Shown here one piece after another: positions 1 to 8,783 of a DNA stretch of 64,000 nt (positions are counted from its first letter, which is position 1; every line of letters begins with the position of its first letter). Origin of the DNA: Roseomonas genomospecies 6. Its GTDB lineage: Bacteria > Pseudomonadota > Alphaproteobacteria > Azospirillales > Azospirillaceae. Where the stretch lies: contig NZ_QOKW01000024.1 of assembly GCF_008365375.1 (NCBI RefSeq), positions 40,354 to 104,353 of the forward strand. The letters run 5' to 3'. Made by a program: the position numbers and the translations under genes. Below the pieces are notes generated by a model that searched no databases, was not told the origin of the DNA, and saw only the letters and a list, made by a program, of their open reading frames with translations.

Positions 1-384
1 GCCGGTGAGATCGCGGAGACGGCGGAGTTCTTCTCCTACGGCACGAACGACCTGACCCAGACGACCTTCGGCCTGTCGCGCGACGACGCCGGCGCCTTCC
101 TGCCGGAGTATCAGCGTCAGGGCATCCTGGAGCACGACCCGTTCCAGACTCTGGACCAGGACGGCGTGGGCGAGCTGATCGCCATCGCCACGGAGCGCGG
201 CCGCAAGGTCCGTCCGAACATCAAGCTCGGCATCTGCGGCGAGCATGGCGGCGATCCGGCCTCCATCTCCTTCTGCGAGAAGGTCGGGCTGGATTACGTG
301 TCCTGTTCGCCCTACCGCGTTCCGATCGCCCGTCTCGCCGCCGCCCAGGCGGCGCTGGACGCCGACACGGTGAAGCGCGACTGA
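1..384 (+). CDS. ppdK: Pyruvate, phosphate dikinase, C-terminal fragment
   Basis: The gene runs in from the left edge; only the last 127 residues are present, ending at TGA 382-384. They form the end of the PEP/pyruvate-binding barrel: GTNDLTQ at residues 14-20, the CGEHGGDP motif with the catalytic Cys near residue 79, and the closing SCSPYRVPIARL segment. The enzyme interconverts pyruvate + ATP + Pi and PEP + AMP + PPi in the cytosol. The FGLSRDDAG stretch after GTNDLTQ fits PPDK better than PEP synthase or PTS enzyme I, which share the fold. A hairpin terminator follows at once. Confidence 0.93.
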   Translation, partial: AGEIAETAEFFSYGTNDLTQTTFGLSRDDAGAFLPEYQRQGILEHDPFQTLDQDGVGELIAIATERGRKVRPNIKLGICGEHGGDPASISFCEKVGLDYVSCSPYRVPIARLAAAQAALDADTVKRD

Positions 385-396
385 CCCGACGACGTG

Positions 397-426
397 AAGG
401 CCCCCCACCCCGGGGGCCTTCGCTTT
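397..426 (+). terminator. Rho-independent terminator after ppdK
   Basis: A 9-bp perfect stem, AAGGCCCCC (397-405) with GGGGGCCTT (412-420), has a 6-nt loop and is followed by a T-rich tail (cgcttttt). It lies 12 nt after the ppdK stop. It makes the most upstream GTG (394) unlikely as the start of the next gene. Confidence 0.85.
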
Positions 427-435
427 TTCTGGGAT

Positions 436-1527
436 GTGGTTTCCGTGGACACTGACGCCGCCCTTCCGGCCGGACTCGCCGGTCGGCTGACCGACCGCCT
501 CACCGCCTGTCTCGACGAAGGCGAAGGCCCCGCCTCGGCCCGCGCGGCGGTGGTGGCGGTCCGTTCGGGGCGAAGGGCCTGGACCGCCGGCCTCGCCCGC
601 GGCGGCATGGCGCCTCCGCCCGTCACGGCCCGCTTCCTGGTCTACAGCGTCACCAAGACCCTGACCGCCGCCGCCCTGCTGCGGCTGTGCGGGTGCGGCC
701 TGATCGACCCCGACGCCCCGCTGGACCGCTGGCTGCCGGATTTCCCCCCGGCGGACCGCATCACCCTGGCCCGGCTTCTGGCCCACCGCGCAGGCCTGCG
801 CAATTACGGCGGCAGTCCCGCCTATCACGCCGCCGTCCGGGCGGGGGAGGAGCCCTGGAGCGAGGACGGCTTCCTGGAGCGCTGCCGCGCCGCCGACCTG
901 TTCGCCCCGCCGGGGCAGGAATTCTCCTACTCCAACATCGGCTATCTGCTGGCGAAGCGGGTGCTGGAGCGGGCGTCCGACCTGCCCTTCGCCCAGGCTC
1001 TGGAGCGCGAGTTGTTCGGCCCGCTGGGCCTGACCGGCTGGTCGGTGCCCACCGTTCGCGGCGACCTGTCCGGCCTGTGGAGCGGCCCCAGCCCCTATCT
1101 CGGCGGCAAGGACGGCCCGCCCGCCGACGTGGCGGCGCTCTACCATCCCGGCTGGGTCGCCCATGGCGTGGTGGCCGCGGCGGCACAGGACATTGCCGAG
1201 GTTCTGCACGGCCTCTTCGCGGGCGGCCTGCTGCCCACCGCCTTGGCGGCGCGCATGCACGAGTCCTTCCCGGTGCCGGGGACCATGCGCGGGCGCCCCT
1301 GGGTGGAGCCGGGTTACGGCCTCGGCCTGATGGTGGAGCGGGACGGACAGGCGGGACCCTATTGGGGCCACACCGGAGGCGGGCCGGGCGGGTCGGCCTG
1401 CGCCTATCACTTCCCCGCGCGCGGACCGGGAGAGGAGCCGCTGACCGTCGCCCTCTTCACCGACGGCGAGGACAACGATCAGGCCGAATGGATGACGGTG
1501 GAAGCCGCTGAAATCCTGAGGGGATGA
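436..1527 (+). CDS. Beta-lactamase-family serine hydrolase
   Basis: A penicillin-binding-protein-like serine hydrolase (class C beta-lactamase / esterase fold). From the GTG at 436 it is about 363 residues, with the nucleophile motif SVTK near residue 71, the YSN triad near 165 and HTGG near 312, in the spacing usual for this family. Substrate cannot be told: members include D-aminopeptidases, esterases and carboxypeptidases. No signal peptide is evident, so it is probably cytosolic. The reading frame opens at 394 inside the ppdK terminator, so in-frame GTG 436 or 445 is a better start; neither has a strong ribosome binding site. Confidence 0.8.
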   Translation: MVSVDTDAALPAGLAGRLTDRLTACLDEGEGPASARAAVVAVRSGRRAWTAGLARGGMAPPPVTARFLVYSVTKTLTAAALLRLCGCGLIDPDAPLDRWLPDFPPADRITLARLLAHRAGLRNYGGSPAYHAAVRAGEEPWSEDGFLERCRAADLFAPPGQEFSYSNIGYLLAKRVLERASDLPFAQALERELFGPLGLTGWSVPTVRGDLSGLWSGPSPYLGGKDGPPADVAALYHPGWVAHGVVAAAAQDIAEVLHGLFAGGLLPTALAARMHESFPVPGTMRGRPWVEPGYGLGLMVERDGQAGPYWGHTGGGPGGSACAYHFPARGPGEEPLTVALFTDGEDNDQAEWMTVEAAEILRG

Positions 1528-1560
1528 TCCCGGGAATCGGGCGGGGAGATGGCCGGCGTG

Positions 1561-2190
1561 TCAGGGCAGGAGAGTCGCGGCGATATCGTCCATTGTATCA
1601 AACATATGTGCGGGGAAACGGGATTTCAGCAGTTCTGGTGTCGCGTAACCCCATGCCACCGCTCCCGCAGCGATGTTGGCCTGCATGGCGGCTTCGATGT
1701 CGCGGGTCTCATCGCCGATGGCGATGGCGTCATTCGGAACAACACCGGCCCGTCTCAGAACGCGGCGGAATTTGGATGCCTTTCCAAATATCGATGCGCC
1801 ACATTCATAGTGATGGACCAAACACGCGTTGTCTGGCCCAAGTATTTTCCGAATGTTCTCCTCGGAATTCGAGCTCACGATTGCGATTGTTACACCGCTC
1901 TCGCGCAGCGCACGCAGCAGTTCGGCCGAACCATCGAACAAAGGAATGATTGAGGCGTCACGCCCGGCCAGTTTCCGCATATGATTCGCAATGAACGGCA
2001 TTTTCCAGGCCGGCACGCCGAGATGGCGGATGATGGTGCGGTTGTCGCGGCCTCGAAGGACATTGAAGTCCTCATCGCTGATCTGTTTGAAACCGTATCG
2101 GTCAGCAACCTGATTGAACACGCCTTTCAGCCAGTCTGCACTGTCGGCCAGCGTTCCGTCGAAGTCGAAAATTGCGAGCTTATAACCCAT
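1561..2190 (-). CDS. HAD-superfamily phosphatase, phosphoglycolate-phosphatase-like
   Basis: A 209-residue haloacid dehalogenase hydrolase. Motif I is FDFDGT with Asp9 (nucleophile) and Asp11 (acid/base), motif II is VSSNS, motif III is the Lys in GKASKF, and motif IV is GDETRD. The helical segment between motifs I and II is the small cap typical of the Gph/PGMB subfamily. Substrate unknown; phosphoglycolate or another small phosphate ester is plausible. It stands alone, convergent with the serine hydrolase. By eye it is clearly less GC-rich than its neighbours and uses more A/T-ending codons, which suggests recent acquisition. Confidence 0.85.
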   Translation of the reverse strand: MGYKLAIFDFDGTLADSADWLKGVFNQVADRYGFKQISDEDFNVLRGRDNRTIIRHLGVPAWKMPFIANHMRKLAGRDASIIPLFDGSAELLRALRESGVTIAIVSSNSEENIRKILGPDNACLVHHYECGASIFGKASKFRRVLRRAGVVPNDAIAIGDETRDIEAAMQANIAAGAVAWGYATPELLKSRFPAHMFDTMDDIAATLLP

Positions 2191-2335
2191 AAGACTATCG
2201 TGTTGTGTTTGGGCGGCGGCCGGAATTGCTCAGGAAGGAGCGCCCGCCGAAGTCACTGTACGGTGCCTGCCGAGCAACGCCAAGACGCTCGTCGCGCGGC
2301 TGAGAAAGTGCTGGCCGTATTGCCGGTAGAGTCCG

Positions 2336-2998
2336 TCAGCGCCGGTCGAACAGCTCCATCTCCCCCTCCACGGGGGTGCGCTTCAGCGCCTGGAGATAGT
2401 CCATCTCCTGATGCACCGTCTCCCGCTCCGTCTCGGGGCGCAGCAGACGGCGGAAGGCCCGCCCGGTGGCCGGAAAGAAATGGACGCGCCGGCCCTTGTC
2501 CCCGCCCAGATCCTGAACGGCCAGCGCCAGCCCTTCCCGCCGCACGTACTCCAGCGCGAAGGCGGCGTTGGCGGCGCCGACGTCCAGGCTGGTGTCGATG
2601 ACGCGGGCGGCGCCGAACAGCTTGACCTCCATCCGCTCGCGCCGGGCGCCGCGCTCCAGCAGGTCGTTGATGAGCCGCTCCATCGCCACGCTGCCGTAGC
2701 GGGTGGCGACCCCGAACCCATCGCCGCCGGAGGGGGAGCCGGGCAGCAGGAAATGGTTCATGCCGCCGACCCGCGCCACCGGATCGTTGATGCAGGCGGC
2801 GACGCAGGACCCGAGCGTGGTCACCAGCATGTCGTCGCCACGGCTGGAGATGCGGTGATGGCCCAGGACCACCGGCACCACATAGGCTCCGAACTCGCGG
2901 TCGAGGTAGCTGCCGTCCGAGCGCAGCCCGTCGCTCCCCGCGCCGCGCCGGTCGAACCCTGCGGAGGTCTGGAAATGGAACGGTCCGGACAGGGGCAT
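2336..2998 (-). CDS. cheD: CheD chemoreceptor glutamine deamidase
   Basis: A 220-residue CheD. The catalytic Cys lies in TTLGSCVAACI (Cys65) and the catalytic His in GGMNHFLLP (His82), followed by the conserved RYGSVAMERL segment. CheD deamidates, and can de-esterify, glutamines on methyl-accepting chemotaxis receptors, so it tunes adaptation. The first ~35 residues and the last ~40 extend beyond the core domain. No other che gene adjoins it; the CheR/CheB genes of this window lie about 10 kb away, so it is an orphan here. ATG start at 2998. Confidence 0.92.
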   Translation of the reverse strand: MPLSGPFHFQTSAGFDRRGAGSDGLRSDGSYLDREFGAYVVPVVLGHHRISSRGDDMLVTTLGSCVAACINDPVARVGGMNHFLLPGSPSGGDGFGVATRYGSVAMERLINDLLERGARRERMEVKLFGAARVIDTSLDVGAANAAFALEYVRREGLALAVQDLGGDKGRRVHFFPATGRAFRRLLRPETERETVHQEMDYLQALKRTPVEGEMELFDRR

Positions 2999-3096
2999 CG
3001 TCGTCAGCCTGGATGGGGCGGAAGCTCACGCCACGGTAACCCATGGCACTTAAGGAAAATACAACAGATCCGTATCACCCGCCATCGCCCGCCGCG

Positions 3097-3663
3097 TCAC
3101 AGCGGCACGACCCAGGACGCCTCCCGCCCCTTGGGCGCGGCGCGCACCCGCAGCAGCACCCGCTGGCCGGAGTCCAGGCCCGTGAGGTTGCAGCGACGCA
3201 GGACGCTCTTGTGGACGAAGACGTCCTTGGCCCCATCGTCCGCGGTGACGAAGCCGAAGCCCTGGTCCGGCTTGAACCATTTCACCGTGCCCGTCACCTC
3301 CTCCTCCGGGCCGGGAGCCACGTCGCGGCGGGGCGCGCGGGCGGCGGCGGGGGTCCCCGCGCTCAGCACATCCAGGATGTCGGCCACCTGAGGCCCCTTG
3401 GCTCCCGGAACGACCCGGCACAGAAGCTCCGCCCCGTCGCCAATCTCATGCAGTCCGGCGCGGTTGAGGACGGCGATGTGCAGGAAGGCGTCGCCCATCC
3501 CTTCCCGAGTCCCGTCCTGCGCCGCCACGAAGCCGAAGCCCTTGGCGGCATCGAACCATTTGACCAGGGCACGGAGCTGAAGGCCCTCACCGGAAAAGGG
3601 AGCGGCCGGAACGCCGCCGGACTGCGAATCGGTTGAAGGCAAGGGTCCGAACCTTTCGGTCAA
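3097..3663 (-). CDS. Double cold-shock-domain protein
   Basis: About 188 residues with two cold-shock domains. The first (roughly 30-95) has VKWFDAAKGFGFV and the second (roughly 118-185) has GTVKWFKPDQGFGFV then DVFVHKSVL. These are RNP1/RNP2 motifs that bind single-stranded nucleic acid. The linker is Ala/Pro/Arg-rich. Such proteins act as RNA chaperones or transcription antiterminators. No ATG is available near the N-terminus: translation must begin at a TTG, either 3663 or, with a better upstream GAAAGG, 3642. The first domain has an HIAVL segment where HKSVL is usual, so it may bind RNA less well. Confidence 0.88.
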   Translation of the reverse strand: MTERFGPLPSTDSQSGGVPAAPFSGEGLQLRALVKWFDAAKGFGFVAAQDGTREGMGDAFLHIAVLNRAGLHEIGDGAELLCRVVPGAKGPQVADILDVLSAGTPAAARAPRRDVAPGPEEEVTGTVKWFKPDQGFGFVTADDGAKDVFVHKSVLRRCNLTGLDSGQRVLLRVRAAPKGREASWVVPL

Positions 3664-3917
3664 GGCGCCACGCGCGGTGAAACGGAACCGGCGCCGCCCG
3701 GCATCGCCGGATCATTCGCCGGGCGTTCATTTAGCCACACAGAAAATAGGGACTCCAGGGTAATTTTTTCGTCACATAGGCTGCGCCCCTCTGGTCACGC
3801 CCCCGCTCCAAGGACCATTTCTCCGGATGACGGGTTACAAAAAGGGCTACAATGCTCCAAAGGCCGGAGAAGCAGCCAAACAGGCGCCAAGGCCGAACAG
3901 AGGGAGGGAGAACGATC

Positions 3918-5630
3918 ATGGGTGAAGCGGCCCGCAGCCTGCCGGACCAGACCTGGACCCTGGGCTATCCGCCCGATGTGGACTGGAACGCGCCGATTCC
4001 GGTCAAACCGCTGACCGCTTTGCTGGAAGATGCGGCGGCGCGTTTCGCGGAGCGTCCCTTCCTGGATTTCATGGGCAAGCGCTCGACCTACGCGGAGGTC
4101 GCCCGGATGGTGGACCGCGCCGCCCGCGGTTTCCAGTCGATCGGAGTCGGCAAGGGGGTGCGCGTCGGGCTGTTCCTGCCGAACACGCCCTATTTCGTGA
4201 TCTGCTATTTCGCGATCCTGAAGGCCGGTGGCACGGTGGTGAACTTCAACCCCCTCTATGCGGAGCGGGAACTGCACCACCAGATCACCGACAGCGGCGT
4301 GGAACTGATGGTCACGCTGGACCTGAAGGTGCTCTACGGCAAGATGGAGCGCATGCTGGCCGAATCGGGGCTGAAGCGGCTGGTGATCTGCCCGATGGCC
4401 GACATCCTGCCCTTCCCCAAGAATTGGCTGTTCCCCATCGTGAAGCGGGCGGAGGTCGCGCGCATCCCCGCGGACGACCGCCACCTGTCCTTCCGCCGGC
4501 TGGTCGCCAACGACGGCAACCCGAAGCCGGTCGCCATCGACCCGGCGGAGGACGTGGCGGTTCTGCAATACACCGGCGGCACCACCGGCGTGCCGAAGGG
4601 CGCCATGCTGACCCACGCCAACCTCTACGCCAATTCCGAGCAGTGCGCCCTGTGGTTCGTCGGCGCGCGGCAGGGGCAGGAGCGGATGCTGGGCGTGCTG
4701 CCCTTCTTCCACGTCTTCGCCATGACGGTAGTGATGAACTTCAGCATCCGCATCGGGGCGGAGATCGTGATGCTCCCCCGCTTCGAGCTGGATCAGGTGA
4801 TGGAAACCATCCACGCCAAGAAACCGACGCTGTTCCCCGCGGTGCCGACCATCTACACGGCGATCAACCACCACAGGCATCTGGAGAAATACGACCTCTC
4901 CTCGATCCGCTATTGCCTGTCGGGCGGCGCCCCGCTGCCGGTCGAGGTGAAGGAGGCGTTCGAGCGGAACACCGGCTGCGTGCTGGTGGAGGGCTACGGC
5001 CTGTCCGAATCCTCGCCGGTCGCCACGGCCAATCCGATCACCGGCATGAACAAGGCAGGGTCCATCGGCTTGCCCCTGCCTGCCACCCTGATCGAGATCG
5101 TCAGCCTGGAGGAGCCGCGCCGCGTCCTCCCCATCGGCGAGAAGGGCGAGGTCTGCATCCGCGGCCCGCAGGTGATGAAGGGCTACTGGAACAAGCCGTC
5201 CGAAACCGCCCTGACCCTGGTGGACGGGCGTCTGCACACCGGCGACGTCGGCTATATGGACGAGGACGGCTACACCCACATCGTGGACCGCATCAAGGAC
5301 ATGATCCTGTGCAGCGGCTTCAACGTCTACCCGCGCAACGTGGAGGAGGCGATCTACCTGCACCCCGCCGTGGCCGAATGCGTGGTCGCCGGCCTGCCCG
5401 ACGAGTACCGCGGCCAGACGGTGAAGGCCTACATCCGCGTCGATGACGGCAAGACCCTGACGCGGGACGAACTGATCGACTTCCTGAAGGACAAGCTCTC
5501 CCCCATCGAGATGCCGAAGGTGGTCGAGTTCCGCGGCGAACTGCCCAAGACCATGATCGGCAAGCTGTCCCGCAAGGCCCTGCTGGACGAGGAGGAGGCG
5601 CGGCGGAAAGGCACGAAAGGAACGGCGTGA
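3918..5630 (+). CDS. fadD: Long-chain fatty-acid--CoA ligase
   Basis: A 570-residue ANL-superfamily acyl-CoA synthetase. It activates a fatty acid with ATP to acyl-AMP and then to acyl-CoA. Visible motifs are the P-loop YTGGTTGVPKG near residues 217-227, YGLSESSP near 360, the HTGDVGYMDEDG hinge near 440 and the C-terminal catalytic Lys in TMIGKLSRK near 550. The start was set at ATG 3918 because AGGGAGGGAG lies 5 nt upstream. Chain-length specificity cannot be read from sequence. It is monocistronic and divergent from the cold-shock gene. Confidence 0.9.
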   Translation: MGEAARSLPDQTWTLGYPPDVDWNAPIPVKPLTALLEDAAARFAERPFLDFMGKRSTYAEVARMVDRAARGFQSIGVGKGVRVGLFLPNTPYFVICYFAILKAGGTVVNFNPLYAERELHHQITDSGVELMVTLDLKVLYGKMERMLAESGLKRLVICPMADILPFPKNWLFPIVKRAEVARIPADDRHLSFRRLVANDGNPKPVAIDPAEDVAVLQYTGGTTGVPKGAMLTHANLYANSEQCALWFVGARQGQERMLGVLPFFHVFAMTVVMNFSIRIGAEIVMLPRFELDQVMETIHAKKPTLFPAVPTIYTAINHHRHLEKYDLSSIRYCLSGGAPLPVEVKEAFERNTGCVLVEGYGLSESSPVATANPITGMNKAGSIGLPLPATLIEIVSLEEPRRVLPIGEKGEVCIRGPQVMKGYWNKPSETALTLVDGRLHTGDVGYMDEDGYTHIVDRIKDMILCSGFNVYPRNVEEAIYLHPAVAECVVAGLPDEYRGQTVKAYIRVDDGKTLTRDELIDFLKDKLSPIEMPKVVEFRGELPKTMIGKLSRKALLDEEEARRKGTKGTA

Positions 5631-5756
5631 CCTTTCGGGGCCGCATCCTCCAGAGCCGCAAGGCGGCCATACGCCCCACCCCACCTTGCGGCCCCGCCCC
5701 CCGGACCCTATAAGGACGCTCGTCCTTTCTTTCGGTCCGGCGGCAAGGAAAAGCGC

Positions 5757-6743
5757 ATGATCGTGGTCACCGGTGGGGCCGGTTTCATCGGCTCGAACCT
5801 CGTGGCGGCCCTGGCCGCGCGCGGGATCACCAACGTCGCGGTGATCGACCGCTTCGGCGATGGGGAGAAGTGGCAGAATCTCGCCAAGCGGGAACTCGCC
5901 ACCCTCGTCGCGCCGGAGAACGCGTTGGCCTTCCTCGACCAGCACGCCGCGGAGATCGACGTGATCTTCCACCTCGGCGCCATCTCGGCGACGACGGAGC
6001 GCGACGTGGACAAGATCGTCGCCAACAACGTGGCGCTGACCCTGGACCTGTGGCGCTGGTGCTCCTGGCGGGGCGCGCGGCTGATCTACGCCTCCTCCGC
6101 CGCGACCTACGGCGACGGCTCCGCCGGCTTCGACGACGACGGGTCGCCGGAGGCGCTGGCGGGCCTGCGCCCGCTGAACGCCTACGGCTGGTCCAAGCAC
6201 CTGATCGACCGCCGCGTCGCCCGCGTGGTGGCGGAGGGCGACATCATCCCGCCGCAATGGGCCGGGCTGAAGTTCTTTAACGTCTATGGCCCGAACGAGC
6301 GGCACAAGGACGACATGATGAGCGTCGTCGCCAAGCTGCACCCCCGGCTCATGGCCGGCGAACCGGCGCGCCTCTTCAAGTCGCACCGCCCGGATTTCGA
6401 GGACGGCGGGCAGTTCCGCGACTTCATCTACGTGGACGACTGCGTGGCCGTGATGCTGTGGCTGTACGACAACCCGCAGGTCAGCGGCCTGTTCAACGTC
6501 GGCACCGGCAAGGCCCGCAGCTTCAAGGATCTGGCGCTCGCCACCTTCGCCGCGCTGGGGCTGGAGCCGCGCGTGGAGTATTTCGACATGCCCGAAGCGC
6601 TCCAGGGCAAGTACCAGTATTTCACCGAGGCCCGGACCGACCGCCTGCGCGCCGCCGGGTTCGACCGGCCCTTCACCGAGCTGGAGGAGGGCGTGCGCCG
6701 CTACGTTCAGGATTTCCTGTCGCAGCCCGACCCCTACCGCTGA
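5757..6743 (+). CDS. hldD: ADP-L-glycero-D-manno-heptose 6-epimerase
   Basis: A 328-residue extended short-chain dehydrogenase. It epimerises ADP-D-glycero-D-manno-heptose, the last step in making the heptose donor of lipopolysaccharide inner core. The NADP-binding GGAGFIG is at residues 6-12, the YxxxK pair in NAYGWSKHL near 142-146, and the family signatures FFNVYGPNE and GQFRDFIYVDD follow. Length matches the family (about 310-330). It is followed 60 nt later by lgt, another cell-envelope gene, possibly in the same transcript. Confidence 0.93.
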   Translation: MIVVTGGAGFIGSNLVAALAARGITNVAVIDRFGDGEKWQNLAKRELATLVAPENALAFLDQHAAEIDVIFHLGAISATTERDVDKIVANNVALTLDLWRWCSWRGARLIYASSAATYGDGSAGFDDDGSPEALAGLRPLNAYGWSKHLIDRRVARVVAEGDIIPPQWAGLKFFNVYGPNERHKDDMMSVVAKLHPRLMAGEPARLFKSHRPDFEDGGQFRDFIYVDDCVAVMLWLYDNPQVSGLFNVGTGKARSFKDLALATFAALGLEPRVEYFDMPEALQGKYQYFTEARTDRLRAAGFDRPFTELEEGVRRYVQDFLSQPDPYR

Positions 6744-6803
6744 CGGTCCCGCCTCCCCCACCGATGGGGGAAACGCACAAACAACATAAGGCACCCGCCG
6801 CGC

Positions 6804-7607
6804 ATGCTCGCCATCGCCTTCCCCGCCATCGACCCCGTGGCGTTCGAACTCGGGCCGATCGTCATCCGCTGGTACGCGCTGGCCTATCTGGCGGGCTTCG
6901 TGCTGGGCTGGCGCTACTGTCTGGCGCTGGCCCGCGGCAACCCGGGCCGCCCCTCGGCGGAGGATTACGACGACTTCCTGACCTGGGCCGTGGTGGGCGT
7001 CATCCTGGGCGGGCGCATCGGTTACGTGCTGTTCTACAACCTGCCCTTCTACCTCCAGAATCCGCTGGACGCGCTGATGGTCTGGCATGGCGGCATGTCC
7101 TTCCACGGCGGGCTGATCGGCGTCCTGGGCGCGATCCTGCTGTTCTGCTGGAAGCGGGGCCTGTCGCCGCTGGCCTTCGGCGACCTGATCGCCGCGGCAG
7201 CCCCGATCGGGTTGTTCTTCGGCCGCATCGCCAACTTCATCAACGGCGAGCTCTATGGCCGTCCGGCGCCGGACGTCTCCTGGGCGGTGGTGTTTCCGCG
7301 CGACCCGATCCAAGTGCCGCGTCACCCCAGCCAGCTCTATGAAGCCGTGCTGGAGGGAGCGGTTCTGTTCGTCCTGCTCGCCATCCTGGTGCGGATGCCC
7401 GGCGTGCGCGGGCGGCCCGGCATGACGGCGGGCGTCTTCTTCATCGGCTACGGCCTGTCGCGCATCGTCGCGGAGTTCTTCCGCGAGCCCGACCCGCAGC
7501 TCGGCTTCCTGTACGCCGGGGCGACCATGGGCCAGCTTCTGTCGGTGCCGATGGTGCTGTTCGGCGTCTGGCTGGTCGCCCAGGCCCGCCGCCCCGCCGC
7601 CGCCTGA
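6804..7607 (+). CDS. lgt: Prolipoprotein diacylglyceryl transferase
   Basis: A 267-residue inner-membrane enzyme with about seven hydrophobic segments. It moves diacylglycerol from phosphatidylglycerol to the lipobox Cys of prolipoproteins. The Lgt signature GRIANFINGELYGRP is present, as are the conserved WHGGMSFHGG and HPSQLYEA motifs. It heads a tight set: the methyltransferase starts 17 nt downstream and pgeF 43 nt after that, a grouping common in alphaproteobacteria. Confidence 0.95.
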   Translation: MLAIAFPAIDPVAFELGPIVIRWYALAYLAGFVLGWRYCLALARGNPGRPSAEDYDDFLTWAVVGVILGGRIGYVLFYNLPFYLQNPLDALMVWHGGMSFHGGLIGVLGAILLFCWKRGLSPLAFGDLIAAAAPIGLFFGRIANFINGELYGRPAPDVSWAVVFPRDPIQVPRHPSQLYEAVLEGAVLFVLLAILVRMPGVRGRPGMTAGVFFIGYGLSRIVAEFFREPDPQLGFLYAGATMGQLLSVPMVLFGVWLVAQARRPAAA

Positions 7608-7624
7608 ACCTGGGAGGCCCCGCC

Positions 7625-8740
7625 ATGAGTGACGCCCCGGACAGCCTCGCCCATCACCTCGCCCGCCGCATCCTGATGGACGGGCCACTGTCGGTCGCCG
7701 CCTTCATGGCGGAGGCGCTGGGCCACCCGCGTTTCGGCTACTACATGCGCCAGGACCCCTTCGGCGTGTCCGGCGACTTCACCACCGCCCCGGAAATCAG
7801 CCAGATGTTCGGCGAGCTGGCCGGGCTGTGGTGCGTCGACACCTGGGCGCGGCTGGGCGGCCCCGCTCCCTTCCATCTGGTGGAGCTTGGGCCGGGCCGC
7901 GGCACGCTGATGCAGGACGCCCTGCGCGCCGCCGCGGTGGTTCCGGCCTTCCGCGAGGCGGCACAGGTCCATCTGGTAGAGACCAGCCCGACCCTGCGCG
8001 CCCGCCAGCGGGAAACCCTGACCGGCGTTCCCGTCCTGTGGCACGACCGGCTGGAGGACGTTCCCGAAGGCCCCACCCTGATCCTCGCCAACGAATTCTT
8101 CGACGCCCTGCCCATCCGGCAGGTGCAGAAGACCAACCACGGCTGGTTCGAGCGGCTGATCGACCTGGACCCGGCCTCCTCCGCCGACGAGCCGCGCTTC
8201 CGTTTCGTTCTGGAGGCCTTCGGCAGCGCCGGCGCCCGCCTGATCCCGCCGGCCCTGCGCGACGCGCCGGAGGGCAGCGTGGTCGAGGTCTCCCCCGCCT
8301 CCCAGGCGGTGGCCCGGCTGATCGGGGAGCGGCTGGCCGCCCATCCCGGCGCGGCGCTGGTGATCGACTACGGCTACCGCGGCGGGCCGGCGGTCGGCGA
8401 CACGCTCCAGGCGCTGCGCCGCCACGCCTACGCCCCGGTGCTGGAGGCGCCGGGCGAGGCCGACCTGACCGCGCATGTGGACTTCGCCGCCATCGCCACC
8501 GCCGCGCGCGACGGCGGGGCGGAGAGCTTCGGCCCGGTCGACCAGGGCGACTGGCTGGTCCGGCTGGGCATCGAGCCGCGCGCCGCCGCGCTGAAGCGCA
8601 GCGCCACGGCGAAGCAGGCCGCCGACATCGACGCGGCGCTGGCCCGCTTGATCGCGCCGGACCGAATGGGCACCCTCTTCAAGGCTCTGGCGCTCGCCTC
8701 CCCTGGCTTGGGAAGCCCGGCGGGCTTCGAGAGTCCTTGA
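7625..8740 (+). CDS. SAM-dependent methyltransferase of the MidA/NDUFAF7 family
   Basis: A 371-residue protein of the family whose mitochondrial member NDUFAF7/MidA methylates an arginine of complex I subunit NDUFS2. The SAM-binding signature is VELGPGRGTLMQD, preceded by GDFTTAPEISQMFGELAG and followed by the ILANEFFDALP motif, all typical of the family. Its role in bacteria is not firmly established; complex I assembly is an inference from the mitochondrial protein. It is co-directional and nearly contiguous with lgt and pgeF. Confidence 0.88.
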   Translation: MSDAPDSLAHHLARRILMDGPLSVAAFMAEALGHPRFGYYMRQDPFGVSGDFTTAPEISQMFGELAGLWCVDTWARLGGPAPFHLVELGPGRGTLMQDALRAAAVVPAFREAAQVHLVETSPTLRARQRETLTGVPVLWHDRLEDVPEGPTLILANEFFDALPIRQVQKTNHGWFERLIDLDPASSADEPRFRFVLEAFGSAGARLIPPALRDAPEGSVVEVSPASQAVARLIGERLAAHPGAALVIDYGYRGGPAVGDTLQALRRHAYAPVLEAPGEADLTAHVDFAAIATAARDGGAESFGPVDQGDWLVRLGIEPRAAALKRSATAKQAADIDAALARLIAPDRMGTLFKALALASPGLGSPAGFESP

Positions 8741-8783
8741 AAGCATCACAACAAAGAGACCGCGACAGCAAAGGGACGGGTTC

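Noticed and set aside
3795..7688. 1297-residue open frame on the minus strand
   Set aside because: It lies antisense to fadD, hldD and lgt, is rich in His/Arg/Gln/Asp and shows no domain. Long antisense frames arise from the GC-rich third positions of real genes.
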